A stretch of 64,000 nucleotides of DNA from Oscillospiraceae bacterium (GTDB lineage: Bacteria > Bacillota > Clostridia > Oscillospirales > Oscillospiraceae), in the NCBI GenBank assembly GCA_902790375.1, contig CADARY010000014.1, positions 62,001 through 126,000 of the forward strand, read 5' to 3'. Positions 35,572 to 46,564 of this stretch are shown one piece after another. Below the pieces are notes generated by a model. The model was given only the letters and a program-made list of their open reading frames with translations. It searched no databases and had not been told where the DNA came from. A program made the translations under genes and the position numbers. Numbering within the stretch: position 1 is the stretch's first letter; each line of letters begins with the position of its first letter.

Positions 35572-35749
35572 AGGGCAATACCGCATAATTTGGCAAGAGC
35601 AGATCCTGAGAAAATTTGGGTTCTGATAAAGGCACTTTTTCGCAGATGTACTTAAGTAAGCGTCCAAATCTTACCTCAAGAAAAAGTGACGAAATCAGGG
35701 CACAATTTTTCCAGGAGATGCCGAAGGCGGATTGTGCGGTGTTGCCTTA
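35572..35749 (+). repeat. Gene-end repeat, copy 3 (with a 20-base internal insert)
   Basis: About 178 bp, with left end AGGGCAATACCGCATAATTTGGC and right end GGCGGATTGTGCGGTGTTGCCTT. It has the same core as copies 1 and 2, but the short GTACTTTGTGTAC hairpin is replaced: positions 35650-35672 match 9019-9041 of the MITE-like element at 22 of 23 bases. It lies between groEL and its terminator, in the same orientation as the gene. Confidence 0.85.
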
Positions 35750-35778
35750 AGGAAAGCTGCCTCAAGAAGGCTTGGAGG

Positions 35779-35818
35779 AGCAGACAGTATGCTGAATATT
35801 GTCTGCTTCTTTGTATTC
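35779..35818 (+). terminator. Probable groESL terminator
   Basis: AGCAGACAGTAT (35779-35790) pairs with ATATTGTCTGCT (35796-35807), then TCTTTGTATT. Between here and the alaS promoter (35819-35908) I see nothing else that I can name. Confidence 0.6.
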
Positions 35819-35908
35819 AGTAAGGAAGTATCGGTATGCCGGTTTTGGATTTTTGCATGCCTTGGCCGCTTTATCTGCTCTGCGGCGGTGAAACGCCGTA
35901 GATAAAGC

Positions 35909-35936
35909 TTGACAAATCGGGGACTTGTGATAAAAT
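35909..35936 (+). promoter_or_regulatory. alaS promoter
   Basis: Exact TTGACA (35909-35914), 16 bases, TAAAAT (35931-35936); the T-box leader starts just downstream. Confidence 0.8.
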
Positions 35937-35942
35937 GCGTCC

Positions 35943-36175
35943 GTGATATTGTGATCGGCTGTGAAGGAACGAGTCGGCGCAGGATTCTGCAGAGAGGGGC
36001 CGGATGCTGAAAGGCCCTGTGTCCAAAACCGACAGCCATTCCTGAGCTCCCCGGGATGACCGGGGCGTCTGCCCGCGTTATGGGCGCTTGAGATACGGCG
36101 CATGCCGTAATCAGGGTGGTACCGCGAATCATACCTTCGCCCCTGGACCGGGGCGGAGGTATTGTTTTTTGTCAG
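35943..36175 (+). promoter_or_regulatory. T-box leader specific for alanine
   Basis: The leader carries the T-box sequence AGGGTGGTACCGCG (36113-36126) and a stem I with GGAAC, AGAGAG and a GCTG terminal-loop motif. The specifier loop has GCC (36035-36037), an alanine codon, followed by A and then the closing TTCC that pairs with GGAA. The terminator CCTTCGCCCC/GGGGCGGAGG (36134-36159) with TTTTTT follows. T-boxes bind uncharged tRNA by its anticodon and by the NCCA end, so alaS should be read through when charged tRNA-Ala is short. Confidence 0.92.
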
Positions 36176-36200
36176 TTCTTTTTTTGGAGGATATATTTAC

Positions 36201-38837
<2,637 letters not shown>

Positions 38838-38853
38838 CAGGAGGATCATAAAA

Positions 38854-39195
38854 ATGGACAACTGCCTTTTCTGCAAAATCATCGCCGGGGACATTCCCAG
38901 CACCAAGGTTTATGAGGACGAGTATGTCTTCGCCTTCCGGGATATCAATCCCGTAGCGCCCGTTCACGTCCTGGTGGTTCCCAAGCAGCATATCCCCTGC
39001 GCCGATGCCGTGGACAGCAGCAATTCTCTTTATGTTGCCAAGTGCTTTGAGGCCATTGCAAAGATCGCAAAGGCCGAAGGCCTTGAAAATGGCTACCGTG
39101 TCATCAATAACTGTGGTGAAGACGGCGGTCAGACCGTGATGCATCTGCATTTTCATCTGATCGGCGGCACGGATCTCGGCATAGCAATCCGTTAA
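38854..39195 (+). CDS. HIT family nucleotide-binding protein
   Basis: A 113-residue histidine-triad protein, a family of nucleotide hydrolases acting on AMP-lysine, AMP-NH2 and adenylated aminoacyl compounds. It has CLFCKIIAGDIPSTKVYEDEYVFAFRDINPVAPVHVLVVPKQHI and the HIT motif HLHFHLIGG (H-x-H-x-H). AGGAGG lies 7 bases before ATG 38854. Because it is in the alaS transcript and such hydrolases can remove stray aminoacyl-AMP, a clean-up role for AlaRS products is possible, but that is inference. A terminator follows at 39206. Confidence 0.93.
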   Translation: MDNCLFCKIIAGDIPSTKVYEDEYVFAFRDINPVAPVHVLVVPKQHIPCADAVDSSNSLYVAKCFEAIAKIAKAEGLENGYRVINNCGEDGGQTVMHLHFHLIGGTDLGIAIR

Positions 39196-39205
39196 GAAAA
39201 CCAAT

Positions 39206-39240
39206 GGGCCGGTATTGCAATCCATACCGGCCCCGTTTTG
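39206..39240 (+). terminator. Terminator of the alaS-HIT transcript
   Basis: GGGCCGGTAT (39206-39215) pairs with ATACCGGCCC (39224-39233), followed by CGTTTTG. It ends 12 bases before the comEC start, so comEC is probably read from leakage or a promoter I cannot place. Confidence 0.75.
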
Positions 39241-39252
39241 TGAGGGAAGTCT

Positions 39253-41523
39253 ATGAGGAAGCTCGCGACGGCGGCGCTGGCCTTTTCCGCCGCTGTGTTC
39301 CTCGCAAATTATGTTTTACCGGCAGGGTGGCTGATCGTGCCTGCGGTCCTTTCCGCAGTTTTCGGCGCCGCCCTTGCGCTGCTTCACCGAAAGTGGCTGC
39401 GGCCGGCCGCGGTTGCGCTGGTGTTTTTCTCTCTCGGATTGCTGGAGTATTCCGTCTACAAAAGTCTCACAATAGACCGCGCGCAGGAATACGCCGGGCA
39501 GACGCGGGAGATCTGCGGCACGGTGCTGGATTACCCGGAGGAATACAGCGGCTACTGCCGCCTGCACATCCGCATCCGATCGGAGGATCTGCCGCACTTC
39601 AAGGCGATCGTATACGATAACCATAAGGCCTTCCTGAATGCGGAGCCGGGACAGACGATCAGCTTTACCGGCAAAATCACCCCGGCGGATACGCTCTACG
39701 GGAAAGCCTGTGATAATTATCACACCAACGGCTATTACCTCAAGCTCAGCGTCAAGGGGGAGGAGGAAATCCGCGATGCCGGCTTCTCGGCTGCGAGTCT
39801 GCCGCAGCGGCTGCATCGTTTTCTCTGCTCCCGTGTGGAGCTTATCTTTCCGCAGGACAGCCGCACCTTCATAAAAGCCCTGATGCTTGGCGACAAGCAG
39901 GACTTTTATGATGACGACGCGTTATATGTGGCCATGAGCCGCTCCGGACTCATGCATGTGGTGGCGGTCTCCGGCCTGCACATTTCCTTCCTGGTTGGCT
40001 TTCTCGGGCTCCTGCTCGGAAACGGCCGACGCAGCGCATGGATCAGCATTGTTCTGATCTGGTGCTTTGTGCTGGTGACGGGGGTCAGCAAGTCCGCGGT
40101 CCGCGCGGGCTTCATGCAGACCCTCCTGCTGCTCGCGCCGGTACTGCGGCGGGAAAATGATCCGCTTACGTCCCTTTCGGCGGTGCTGGCGCTGCTCCTG
40201 GCTGCCTGTCCCTTTGCGGCCGGAAGCGTGAGTCTGCAGATGAGCTTTTCTGCCATGGCGGGAATCATCTGCTTTTCGGAACCGATCCTTGCATGGCTCC
40301 TCAGGCCGCTGCCGGAAAAGCTTCATTACGGTCCGATCCGGACGCTCCTCGGGGTAATTGCAGGCTCGCTGAGCGTCATGGTCTTTACAACGCCGATCAC
40401 GGCCCTGCATTTTTCCTATGTGCCTTTACTCGCGGTGCTGAGCAATGTCGCCTGCCTGTGGACGGTCAGCCTTTGCTTCTGCATGGCCTGGGCGGCCTGC
40501 GCTCTCTCGGTAATACCGGCGCTCGGGTCAGCGGCGGCGTGGCTCTGTGCCTGGCCGGCGCGCTATATCCTCTTTTGCGCGGGGAAGGTCGCAGCTTTGC
40601 CCCATGCCGTCCTGTATATGAAAACCGAGGGCGCGCTTGTCTGGATGCTGACAAGCTATGCGCTCCTGCTGCTGGGCGTGCTGCTGCGAAGGCACCGCTA
40701 TGTCAGAATCCTGCTGCCGGCCTCGCTCTCGCTCGCGCTGCTGGTCGGCGTCATCCTGCGCACAGAGAGGCTGTACCGGCAGACGGACTGCATCAGCGTC
40801 CTGAACGTCGGACAGGGACAGTGTATCACAGCCTTCGCCGGGGATGAAACCGCGGTGATCGACTGCGGCAATGTCTACAGCACGGAGCATGCCGGGAGCG
40901 TTGCCGGAGAATATCTCCTGGGCTGCGGGCGCAGGAGCGTTGAAATCTTCGTTCTGACGCATATGGATGAGGATCATGTCGACGGCGCTGTCCGGCTGAT
41001 GGAAATGGTGCCGGTGAACACGCTGATCCTTCCTGCGGTAGAAGAGGAGGATAACGGCTGTCAAAGCGCCATTCTGGCGTGTGCCGCCCGGCACGGGACA
41101 GAGGTTCGGGCTTTGAAAAACAATGCCGAGGCCTCCTGCGGCAGACTGAAGATGCGGCTATACAGGCTGTCAGATTCCGGCGACAGGAACGAAAGCGGGC
41201 TGATGGCAAGCCTCTGCGTTGGTGAGACCAAGCTTCTTGTAACGGCGGACGCATCGAAAAAGCTGGAGCGTAAGCTCGTGCAGCAGGAGGATTTGAGCGG
41301 TACGGATATCCTGGTTGTGGGTCACCACGGCTCCAAATATGCAAGCGCGCCCGAGCTCCTGGAGGAAGCCGGCGGCCGCCTTGCGGTGATCAGTGTCGGG
41401 TATAACAACTACGGCCATCCGGCGCAGGAAACGCTGGACGCGCTGCGGGAGCATGGCTATCAAGTCATGCGAACGGATGAAGACGGAACGGTGGAAATCC
41501 GTTTGGAGAAGAACAATGGCTAA
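39253..41523 (+). CDS. comEC: DNA internalisation protein ComEC/Rec2
   Basis: Channel for single-stranded DNA uptake in natural transformation. The 756-residue product has an N-terminal helix pair and OB-like region (DUF4131, about 1-170). The Competence domain has many helices with LMHVVAVSGLHISFLVG and GVSKSAVRAGFM. The C-terminal metallo-beta-lactamase-like domain has SVLNVGQGQCITAF, LTHMDEDHVDGA (H-x-D-x-D-H), DILVVGHHGSKYAS and ISVGYNNYGHPAQETLDAL. Full length and intact. The start codon at 39253 follows GAGGGAAG. The stop overlaps holA by 8 bases. No comEA or pilus genes are in the window. Confidence 0.93.
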   Translation: MRKLATAALAFSAAVFLANYVLPAGWLIVPAVLSAVFGAALALLHRKWLRPAAVALVFFSLGLLEYSVYKSLTIDRAQEYAGQTREICGTVLDYPEEYSGYCRLHIRIRSEDLPHFKAIVYDNHKAFLNAEPGQTISFTGKITPADTLYGKACDNYHTNGYYLKLSVKGEEEIRDAGFSAASLPQRLHRFLCSRVELIFPQDSRTFIKALMLGDKQDFYDDDALYVAMSRSGLMHVVAVSGLHISFLVGFLGLLLGNGRRSAWISIVLIWCFVLVTGVSKSAVRAGFMQTLLLLAPVLRRENDPLTSLSAVLALLLAACPFAAGSVSLQMSFSAMAGIICFSEPILAWLLRPLPEKLHYGPIRTLLGVIAGSLSVMVFTTPITALHFSYVPLLAVLSNVACLWTVSLCFCMAWAACALSVIPALGSAAAWLCAWPARYILFCAGKVAALPHAVLYMKTEGALVWMLTSYALLLLGVLLRRHRYVRILLPASLSLALLVGVILRTERLYRQTDCISVLNVGQGQCITAFAGDETAVIDCGNVYSTEHAGSVAGEYLLGCGRRSVEIFVLTHMDEDHVDGAVRLMEMVPVNTLILPAVEEEDNGCQSAILACAARHGTEVRALKNNAEASCGRLKMRLYRLSDSGDRNESGLMASLCVGETKLLVTADASKKLERKLVQQEDLSGTDILVVGHHGSKYASAPELLEEAGGRLAVISVGYNNYGHPAQETLDALREHGYQVMRTDEDGTVEIRLEKNNG

Positions 41524-42571
41524 GAAAGCTGGGAAAAACGAAGAAGCCTTCAACTATGCTTCTGAGCTTCGCTCACTCAAGGAGCTGGGGCCGGAGCGGC
41601 TTTATCTGCTCTGGGGCCCGGAGGACTATCTGCGGGAGCAGTATCTGCAGCAGCTGAAAAAAAGATGCCTCCCGGAAGGGGAGGACGATTTCAGCTATAA
41701 GCGGATTGACGGACCCGCGCTGGACCCGGTGAAGCTCCGCCAGGCGGTGGACGCCATGCCCTTCATGACAGAGCGGACCTTTGTGGAGCTGCGCGATGTG
41801 GATATCAACCGCCTGTCAGATCCGGAGGCCTGCGCAAAGCTCCTGTCCGATCTTCCGGACTACTGCACGGTGGCTTTCGTGCAGAACGCCGAGTTTGAGC
41901 CGGACGGCAGGCTTCGCTTTGTCAAGACCCTGCGTTCCGAGGGACGGGAACTCAAATTCACCCGCCAGTCCCAGGGCATGCTGACAGACTGGATCGTGCG
42001 CCGCTTTGCCGCAGCAGGGAAGAGCGTCGATCTTGCGGCGGCTCAACGGCTGATTTTTATCAGCGGCGACCTTATGAGCAGGCTGATCCCGGAAATTGAA
42101 AAGATCGCGGCCTATGCCAAAGGCGACAAAGTGACGCCGGAGGACGTGGAGGCTGTGGCCAATCATATTCCGGAGGCTGTGGTCTTTGAGATGACAGAGC
42201 TTATCGCCCGGAAGAAGAACAATTCCGCCATGGAGGTTCTGGCGGAACTGCTCGCGGATAAGAATAACGAGCCGATCATGATCCTGGCTGTCCTCGGAAA
42301 ACAGATGCGCCAGCTCTATGCGGCAAGGCTCGCGGTGGAAAAGGATCTCGGCGCCAGATATGTCATGGATGTATGCGCCATGAAGTATGATTACATTGCC
42401 AATAAGCTGATCGCTGCGGCCAGGGGCTTCACCCTGCCGCAGCTGAAGCGGGCGGTGGAGCTCTGCGCCGAAACGGACTATCGCATGAAGAGCAGCGGCG
42501 CGGATGCACGGGAGCTCCTGAAAGAAACCGTGCTGCGTATTGCGGCGGGGGAAGAGCATGCGCCGGATTAA
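41516..42571 (+). CDS. holA: DNA polymerase III subunit delta
   Basis: Clamp-loader subunit that opens the sliding clamp. The 351-residue product has the family layout: a RYLLWGPEDYLREQYLQQLKK-like start (LYLLWGPEDYLREQ), TERTFVELRDVD, a helical central part (DLMSRLIPEIEKIAAYA), DVEAVANHIPEAVVFEMTELIARKKN and a C-terminal collar domain (AVLGKQMRQLYAARL). The ATG at 41516 lies within the last codons of comEC. The stop overlaps rnmV by 14 bases. This order (comEC-holA) is widespread in Firmicutes. Annotation of the N-terminus rests on TTGGAGAAG 5 bases before the ATG. Confidence 0.93.
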   Translation: MAKKAGKNEEAFNYASELRSLKELGPERLYLLWGPEDYLREQYLQQLKKRCLPEGEDDFSYKRIDGPALDPVKLRQAVDAMPFMTERTFVELRDVDINRLSDPEACAKLLSDLPDYCTVAFVQNAEFEPDGRLRFVKTLRSEGRELKFTRQSQGMLTDWIVRRFAAAGKSVDLAAAQRLIFISGDLMSRLIPEIEKIAAYAKGDKVTPEDVEAVANHIPEAVVFEMTELIARKKNNSAMEVLAELLADKNNEPIMILAVLGKQMRQLYAARLAVEKDLGARYVMDVCAMKYDYIANKLIAAARGFTLPQLKRAVELCAETDYRMKSSGADARELLKETVLRIAAGEEHAPD

Positions 42572-43139
42572 GGAAGTCATTGTCGTCGAGGGGCGCTATG
42601 ATAAGAACACCCTCAGCCAGGTCGTGGATGCGGTGATTCTGGAGACCTCCGGCTTCGGCATCTTTCATGATGCGCAGAAGCGCCGCCTTCTCCAGACGCT
42701 GGCAGAGACACGGGGACTCATCGTACTCACGGATTCTGATGGAGCGGGATTTATGATCCGCAACCACATCCGGGGCTGCGTCGATCCCAGGCTGGTAAAG
42801 CATGCCTACATCCCCGATATCAAAGGAAAAGAGAGACGAAAAGCAGCCCCGTCCAGAGAAGGGAAGCTCGGAGTGGAGGGCATGCGGCCTGAAATCCTGC
42901 TGGAAGCCCTGCGCCGTGCGGGCGCGACCTTCGACGATCAGCCTGCTGACATGCCGTCCGGCCGGATCGGGAAGGCGGATCTTTACGCCCGGGGCCTCAG
43001 CGGAAAAGAGGGGAGTGCCGAGCGCCGAAAGGCTGTGCAGCGTCGGCTCGATCTGCCGGAGCATATGAGCGCGGATGCGCTGCTGGACGTTCTCAACGCC
43101 CTGATGGACAGGGAGGAGTTTTACCGTCTCGAGCTTTGA
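42558..43139 (+). CDS. rnmV: Ribonuclease M5
   Basis: RNase M5 makes the final cuts that mature 5S rRNA in Firmicutes. The 193-residue product begins MRRIKEVIVVEGRYDKNTLSQVVDA (Toprim glutamate), has IFHDAQKRRLLQTLAE, and then the Toprim aspartates in IVLTDSDGAGFMIRN; DIKGKERRK and GKLGVEGM are also family-typical. Length fits the family. ATG 42558 is preceded by GGGGAAGAG and lies inside the holA end. It is usual to find rnmV near ksgA; here it is attached to comEC-holA. Its 3' end overlaps, tail to tail, a small minus-strand gene. Confidence 0.92.
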   Translation: MRRIKEVIVVEGRYDKNTLSQVVDAVILETSGFGIFHDAQKRRLLQTLAETRGLIVLTDSDGAGFMIRNHIRGCVDPRLVKHAYIPDIKGKERRKAAPSREGKLGVEGMRPEILLEALRRAGATFDDQPADMPSGRIGKADLYARGLSGKEGSAERRKAVQRRLDLPEHMSADALLDVLNALMDREEFYRLEL

Positions 43140-43378
43140 ACGTCCTCGATACAGACCGAGAAGATGGCGCCGATCATCAGCAGAGCCTCTCCTGTTTCAT
43201 ACAGGCTCATCGCTGTCATGTACTGGGTATAGCCCTCCGACATGCTGCCGCCCCAGCTCAGCAGGAGCATAAAGGCGCCCAGCAGCAGGAAGGCTGTAAG
43301 CTTTATGGAAGAGATAAATATGTACCAGGCATCAGGACACATGTTGAGCATGCGGATTACGGTTTTCCTGAGTTTCAT
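43121..43378 (-). CDS. Small hypothetical membrane protein
   Basis: An 85-residue protein that I do not recognise. It has a basic N-terminus (MKLRKTVIRMLNMCPDAW) and two hydrophobic stretches: YIFISSIKLTAFLLLGAFMLLLSW (about 19-42), and SLYETGEALLMIGAIFSVCIED (about 58-79). GAGGTGG lies 6 bases before ATG 43378, and a promoter with an exact TATAAT is just upstream, which supports it as a real gene. It runs against rnmV and overlaps its last 19 bases. Function unknown. Confidence 0.6.
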   Translation of the reverse strand: MKLRKTVIRMLNMCPDAWYIFISSIKLTAFLLLGAFMLLLSWGGSMSEGYTQYMTAMSLYETGEALLMIGAIFSVCIEDVQSSRR

Positions 43379-43396
43379 GCAAACCACCTCGCACCG

Positions 43397-43425
43397 ATTA
43401 TAACGGGGGAGGACGCTTGTCACAA
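43397..43425 (-). promoter_or_regulatory. Promoter of the small membrane-protein gene
   Basis: On the minus strand TTGTGA (43420-43425), 17 bases, exact TATAAT (43397-43402); the start codon follows after 18 bases. Confidence 0.55.
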
Positions 43426-43508
43426 TGCAAAATGTTTTCCAGCAACGCAGGCTGCTCCAGAATGTAAAGATTGATTGAATAATTTTTATCAAAAATGTGA
43501 ATTTGACC

Positions 43509-43537
43509 TTGTGCGAAAAAAAATTATGTGATATATT
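43509..43537 (+). promoter_or_regulatory. Promoter of the DUF3798 transporter operon
   Basis: TTGTGC (43509-43514), 17 bases, TATATT (43532-43537) in an A/T-rich stretch. The transcript would carry a 115-base leader. Confidence 0.5.
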
Positions 43538-43545
43538 AAAGGAGT

Positions 43546-43630
43546 TTTCGAGAATTTCATGTGTTCTCGGAAATGAATGGAGGATGTGAGAGCGGTTTTA
43601 CGGGGGTCAAAGCCGCCGGAAGACTGCTTT
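43546..43630 (+). promoter_or_regulatory. Structured leader of the DUF3798 transporter operon
   Basis: Two hairpins can form: TTTTCGAGAA with TTCTCGGAAA, and GCGGTTTT with AAAGCCGC around a G-rich loop. There is no T run, so these are not plain terminators. I do not recognise a known riboswitch class; simple mRNA-stabilising hairpins are equally possible. Confidence 0.25.
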
Positions 43631-43658
43631 TGTATCCAAGAACGATAAGGAGGAAAAC

Positions 43659-44879
43659 ATGAAAAAGATTGTTGCGCTTCTGCTCGCGCTCACCCTGGTG
43701 TTCGCGCTTGCCGCATGCGGCAAGAAGGCTGAACCCGCCGCCACTGAGACTCCTGCACCCGCAGAGTCCAAGCCCCATATCGGCATCATCACCGGCTCCG
43801 TCTCCCAGTCTGAGGACGACCGCCGCGGCGCCGAGGCTTTCCAGGCCAAGTATGGCGAGGATATGGTCAAGCTGGCCATCTACCCCGACAACTTTACCGA
43901 GGAGCTTGAGACGACCATCCAGACCATCGTCAACATGGCCGATGACCCTGACATGAAGGCCATCATTGTCAACCAGGCTGTCCCCGGCACCACCGAGGCT
44001 TTCCGCCAGATCAAGGAGAAGAACCCTGACATCATCTGCATCGCCGGTGAGTCTCATGAGGACCTGCCCGAGATCGGCTCCGCTGCTGACCTTGTCGTCA
44101 ACAACGACTTCGTTGCCCGCGGCTACCTGATGATCCGCACCGCCCATGAGATGGGCTGCGACACCTTTGTGCACATCTCCTTCCCGCGCCACATGTCTTA
44201 CGAGACCATGAGCCGCCGCGTGGCCATCATGAAGGCCGCCTGCGAGGAGTTTGGCATGAAGTTTGTTCTTGAGACCGCTCCCGACCCCACCACCGACGTT
44301 GGTGTTGCCGGCGCACAGGCTTACATTCTTGAGCATGTCCCCCAGTGGGTCGAGCAGTACGGTGAGCATGCCGCTTACTTCTGCACCAACGACGCCCACA
44401 CCGAGCCTCTGCTCAAGCAGCTGCTCGAGTACGGCGGATGCTTCGTCGAGGCTGACCTGCCCTCTCCCACCATGGGCTATCCCGGCGCTCTGGGCATTGA
44501 CCTGACCGCTGAGGCCGGCGACTATGCCAAGATCCTTGCGAAGGTCGAATCCGCCATCTCCGAGAAGGGCGGCGCCGGCCGCTTCGGCACCTGGGCTTAC
44601 TCTTACGGCTACACGGTTTCCGCCGGCCTTGCCCAGCATGCGCTCAACGTCATCAACGGCGAGAGCAAGCTCCTGGAGATCGACGACATCTCCAAGGCCT
44701 ATGCTGAGTTCTCCCCCGGCGCTGAGTGGAACGGCTCCAACTACACCAATGCGGAGACCGGCGTGAAGGCTGAAAACACCTTCCTGATCTATCAGGATAC
44801 CTACATCATGGGTAATCCGGGCCACTACATGGGCTCCACCTCTGTTGAGGTTCCCGAGAAGTACTTCACCATCAAGTAA
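43659..44879 (+). CDS. DUF3798 substrate-binding lipoprotein
   Basis: Predicted solute-binding lipoprotein of an ABC importer. The 406-residue product has a lipoprotein signal (hydrophobic 4-17, lipobox LAAC with C19), a short KKAEPAATETPAPAE linker, and a periplasmic-binding fold starting HIGIITGSVSQSEDDRRGAEAF. It continues with long segments of the DUF3798 type (FVHISFPRHMSYETMSRRVAIMKAACEEFGM, GYPGALGIDL). DUF3798 proteins resemble BMP/sugar-binding proteins; the ligand is not known. AAGGAGGAAAAC precedes the ATG. Three transporter genes and a small accessory gene follow on the same strand; a hairpin at 44909 separates it from the ATPase gene, which fits higher expression of the binding protein. 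Confidence 0.88.
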   Translation: MKKIVALLLALTLVFALAACGKKAEPAATETPAPAESKPHIGIITGSVSQSEDDRRGAEAFQAKYGEDMVKLAIYPDNFTEELETTIQTIVNMADDPDMKAIIVNQAVPGTTEAFRQIKEKNPDIICIAGESHEDLPEIGSAADLVVNNDFVARGYLMIRTAHEMGCDTFVHISFPRHMSYETMSRRVAIMKAACEEFGMKFVLETAPDPTTDVGVAGAQAYILEHVPQWVEQYGEHAAYFCTNDAHTEPLLKQLLEYGGCFVEADLPSPTMGYPGALGIDLTAEAGDYAKILAKVESAISEKGGAGRFGTWAYSYGYTVSAGLAQHALNVINGESKLLEIDDISKAYAEFSPGAEWNGSNYTNAETGVKAENTFLIYQDTYIMGNPGHYMGSTSVEVPEKYFTIK

Positions 44880-44908
44880 TTTCCCAAGGCTCCAAAAACA
44901 GAAAACCA

Positions 44909-44938
44909 AGGGGGGAGGGGGCGGCGCTCCCTCCCCCT
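44909..44938 (+). terminator. Attenuating hairpin between binding protein and ATPase genes
   Basis: GGGGGAGGG pairs with CCCTCCCCC around a short GC loop. The tail (TGTTAATTGATT) is only partly T-rich, so partial termination or 3'-end protection of the binding-protein mRNA is likely. Confidence 0.6.
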
Positions 44939-44964
44939 GTTAATTGATTAGGTGGGTAACAGAT

Positions 44965-46554
44965 ATGGCAAATAACAACGCTCCGCTTCTGGAAATGCGG
45001 AATATCAAAAAGGCCTTCTTCGGCAATCAGGTGCTGACGGATATCAACCTCAGCCTGGCCGAGGGCGAGGTCCTGGGGCTCTGCGGCGAAAACGGCGCAG
45101 GAAAGAGCACCCTCATGAAGATTCTCTTTGGCATGGACGTGATCCGCGACACCGGCGGTTATGAAGGCGATATTCTCATAAACGGCGAGAAGGTCACCTT
45201 CAACACGCCCTTTGACGCACTTGCTGCCGGCATCGGCATGGTGCATCAGGAGTTCTCCCTGATTCCCGGCTTTACTGCCACGGAGAATATCCTCCTTAAC
45301 CGCGAACCGAAAAAGAAAAATGTTATCTCCGAGGTCTTCGGAGACAGACTTGATACGCTGAATTATCATGTGATGACCGAACGCGCGGAGGCCGCCATCG
45401 ACAAGATGGGCTTCCGTATCGACAAGGATATGGTCATCAGCGAAATGCCTGTCGGACATAAGCAGTTTACGGAGATTGCACGTGAGCTCAGCAAGGATCA
45501 GCTCAAGATCCTGATCCTGGACGAGCCGACCGCGGTGCTTACCGAAAAGGAGGCGGAAGCTCTGCTTGCCTCCATTCGCTCCATGTCGGAAAAGGGCATC
45601 GCCGTCATCTTCATCACCCACAGACTGCATGAGATCCTGGCAGTCTGCGACAGAGTTGTGGTTATGCGCGACGGTTACGTCGTTTCAGACGAACCCGCAG
45701 CAGAGACCACCGTAAATGAGATTTCAAGTCGGATGGTTGGCAGAGCCGTTGAAACGACTGCCAAATCTGATATACGCGATAAGTCGGACGCAAAAACCAT
45801 CATGTCCATCAAACGCCTCTGGGTGGATATGCCGGGCGAGATCGTACGGGACGTCAGCCTTGATATCAAGGAGGGCGAGATCCTGGGCATCGGCGGCCTG
45901 GCCGGCCAGGGCAAGCTGGGCATTCCCAACGGCATCATGGGTTTGTATGAGGCTGGCGGCAGCGTGGAGTTTGACGGGGCAAAGATCCCGCTCAACAGCC
46001 CCAGAAAGTGCCTGGACGCGTCCCTTGCCTTCGTGTCGGAGGATCGGCGCGGCGTGGGCCTGCTGCTGGATGAGACGCTGGAGTGGAACGTGGCCTTCCC
46101 GGCCATGCAGGTACAGAACAAATTCCTGAAGAATTACCTGGGCGGTTTTGTCAAGTGGCGCGATGAAAAGTCGATCCGTGAGGTGACCGAGCGCTATATC
46201 GACGAGCTTGCCATCAAATGCACCGGCTCCAAGCAGAAGGCGAAGGAGCTCTCCGGCGGCAACCAGCAGAAGGTATGTCTTGCCAAAGCCTTTGCGCTCG
46301 AGCCCAAATTCCTCTTTGTGTCAGAGCCGACCCGCGGCATAGACGTGGGCGCCAAATCCCTGGTGCTCGAGGCGCTCAGAAAGTTCAACAGGGAGAGCGG
46401 CGTCACCGTTGTCATGATCTCCTCGGAGCTGGAAGAGCTCCGCTCGATCTGTGATCGCATCGCCATCATTTCCGGCGGCAAGGTTGCCGGCATCCTCCCG
46501 GCCTCAAAGCCTTCGGAGGAGTTTGGCATGCTGATGGTCAGTATGGTAAAGTGA
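44965..46554 (+). CDS. Sugar-type ABC transporter ATPase (two ABC domains)
   Basis: A 529-residue RbsA/MglA-type ATPase. The first ABC domain has GENGAGKSTLMKILFG (Walker A), GMVHQEFSLIPGFTATENILLN, a modified signature MPVGHKQFTEIARELS and ILILDEPTAVLTEKEAE (Walker B). The second, degenerate domain has GIGGLAGQGKLGIPNGIMG in place of a Walker A, an intact LSGGNQQKVCLAKAF and FLFVSEPTRGIDVG. This layout is standard for importers whose permeases are BPD_transp_2 type. ATG 44965 follows AGGTGGG; a start at 44944 lies inside the hairpin region and is rejected. Ten bases separate it from the first permease. Confidence 0.95.
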   Translation: MANNNAPLLEMRNIKKAFFGNQVLTDINLSLAEGEVLGLCGENGAGKSTLMKILFGMDVIRDTGGYEGDILINGEKVTFNTPFDALAAGIGMVHQEFSLIPGFTATENILLNREPKKKNVISEVFGDRLDTLNYHVMTERAEAAIDKMGFRIDKDMVISEMPVGHKQFTEIARELSKDQLKILILDEPTAVLTEKEAEALLASIRSMSEKGIAVIFITHRLHEILAVCDRVVVMRDGYVVSDEPAAETTVNEISSRMVGRAVETTAKSDIRDKSDAKTIMSIKRLWVDMPGEIVRDVSLDIKEGEILGIGGLAGQGKLGIPNGIMGLYEAGGSVEFDGAKIPLNSPRKCLDASLAFVSEDRRGVGLLLDETLEWNVAFPAMQVQNKFLKNYLGGFVKWRDEKSIREVTERYIDELAIKCTGSKQKAKELSGGNQQKVCLAKAFALEPKFLFVSEPTRGIDVGAKSLVLEALRKFNRESGVTVVMISSELEELRSICDRIAIISGGKVAGILPASKPSEEFGMLMVSMVK

Positions 46555-46564
46555 GGAGGGCAGC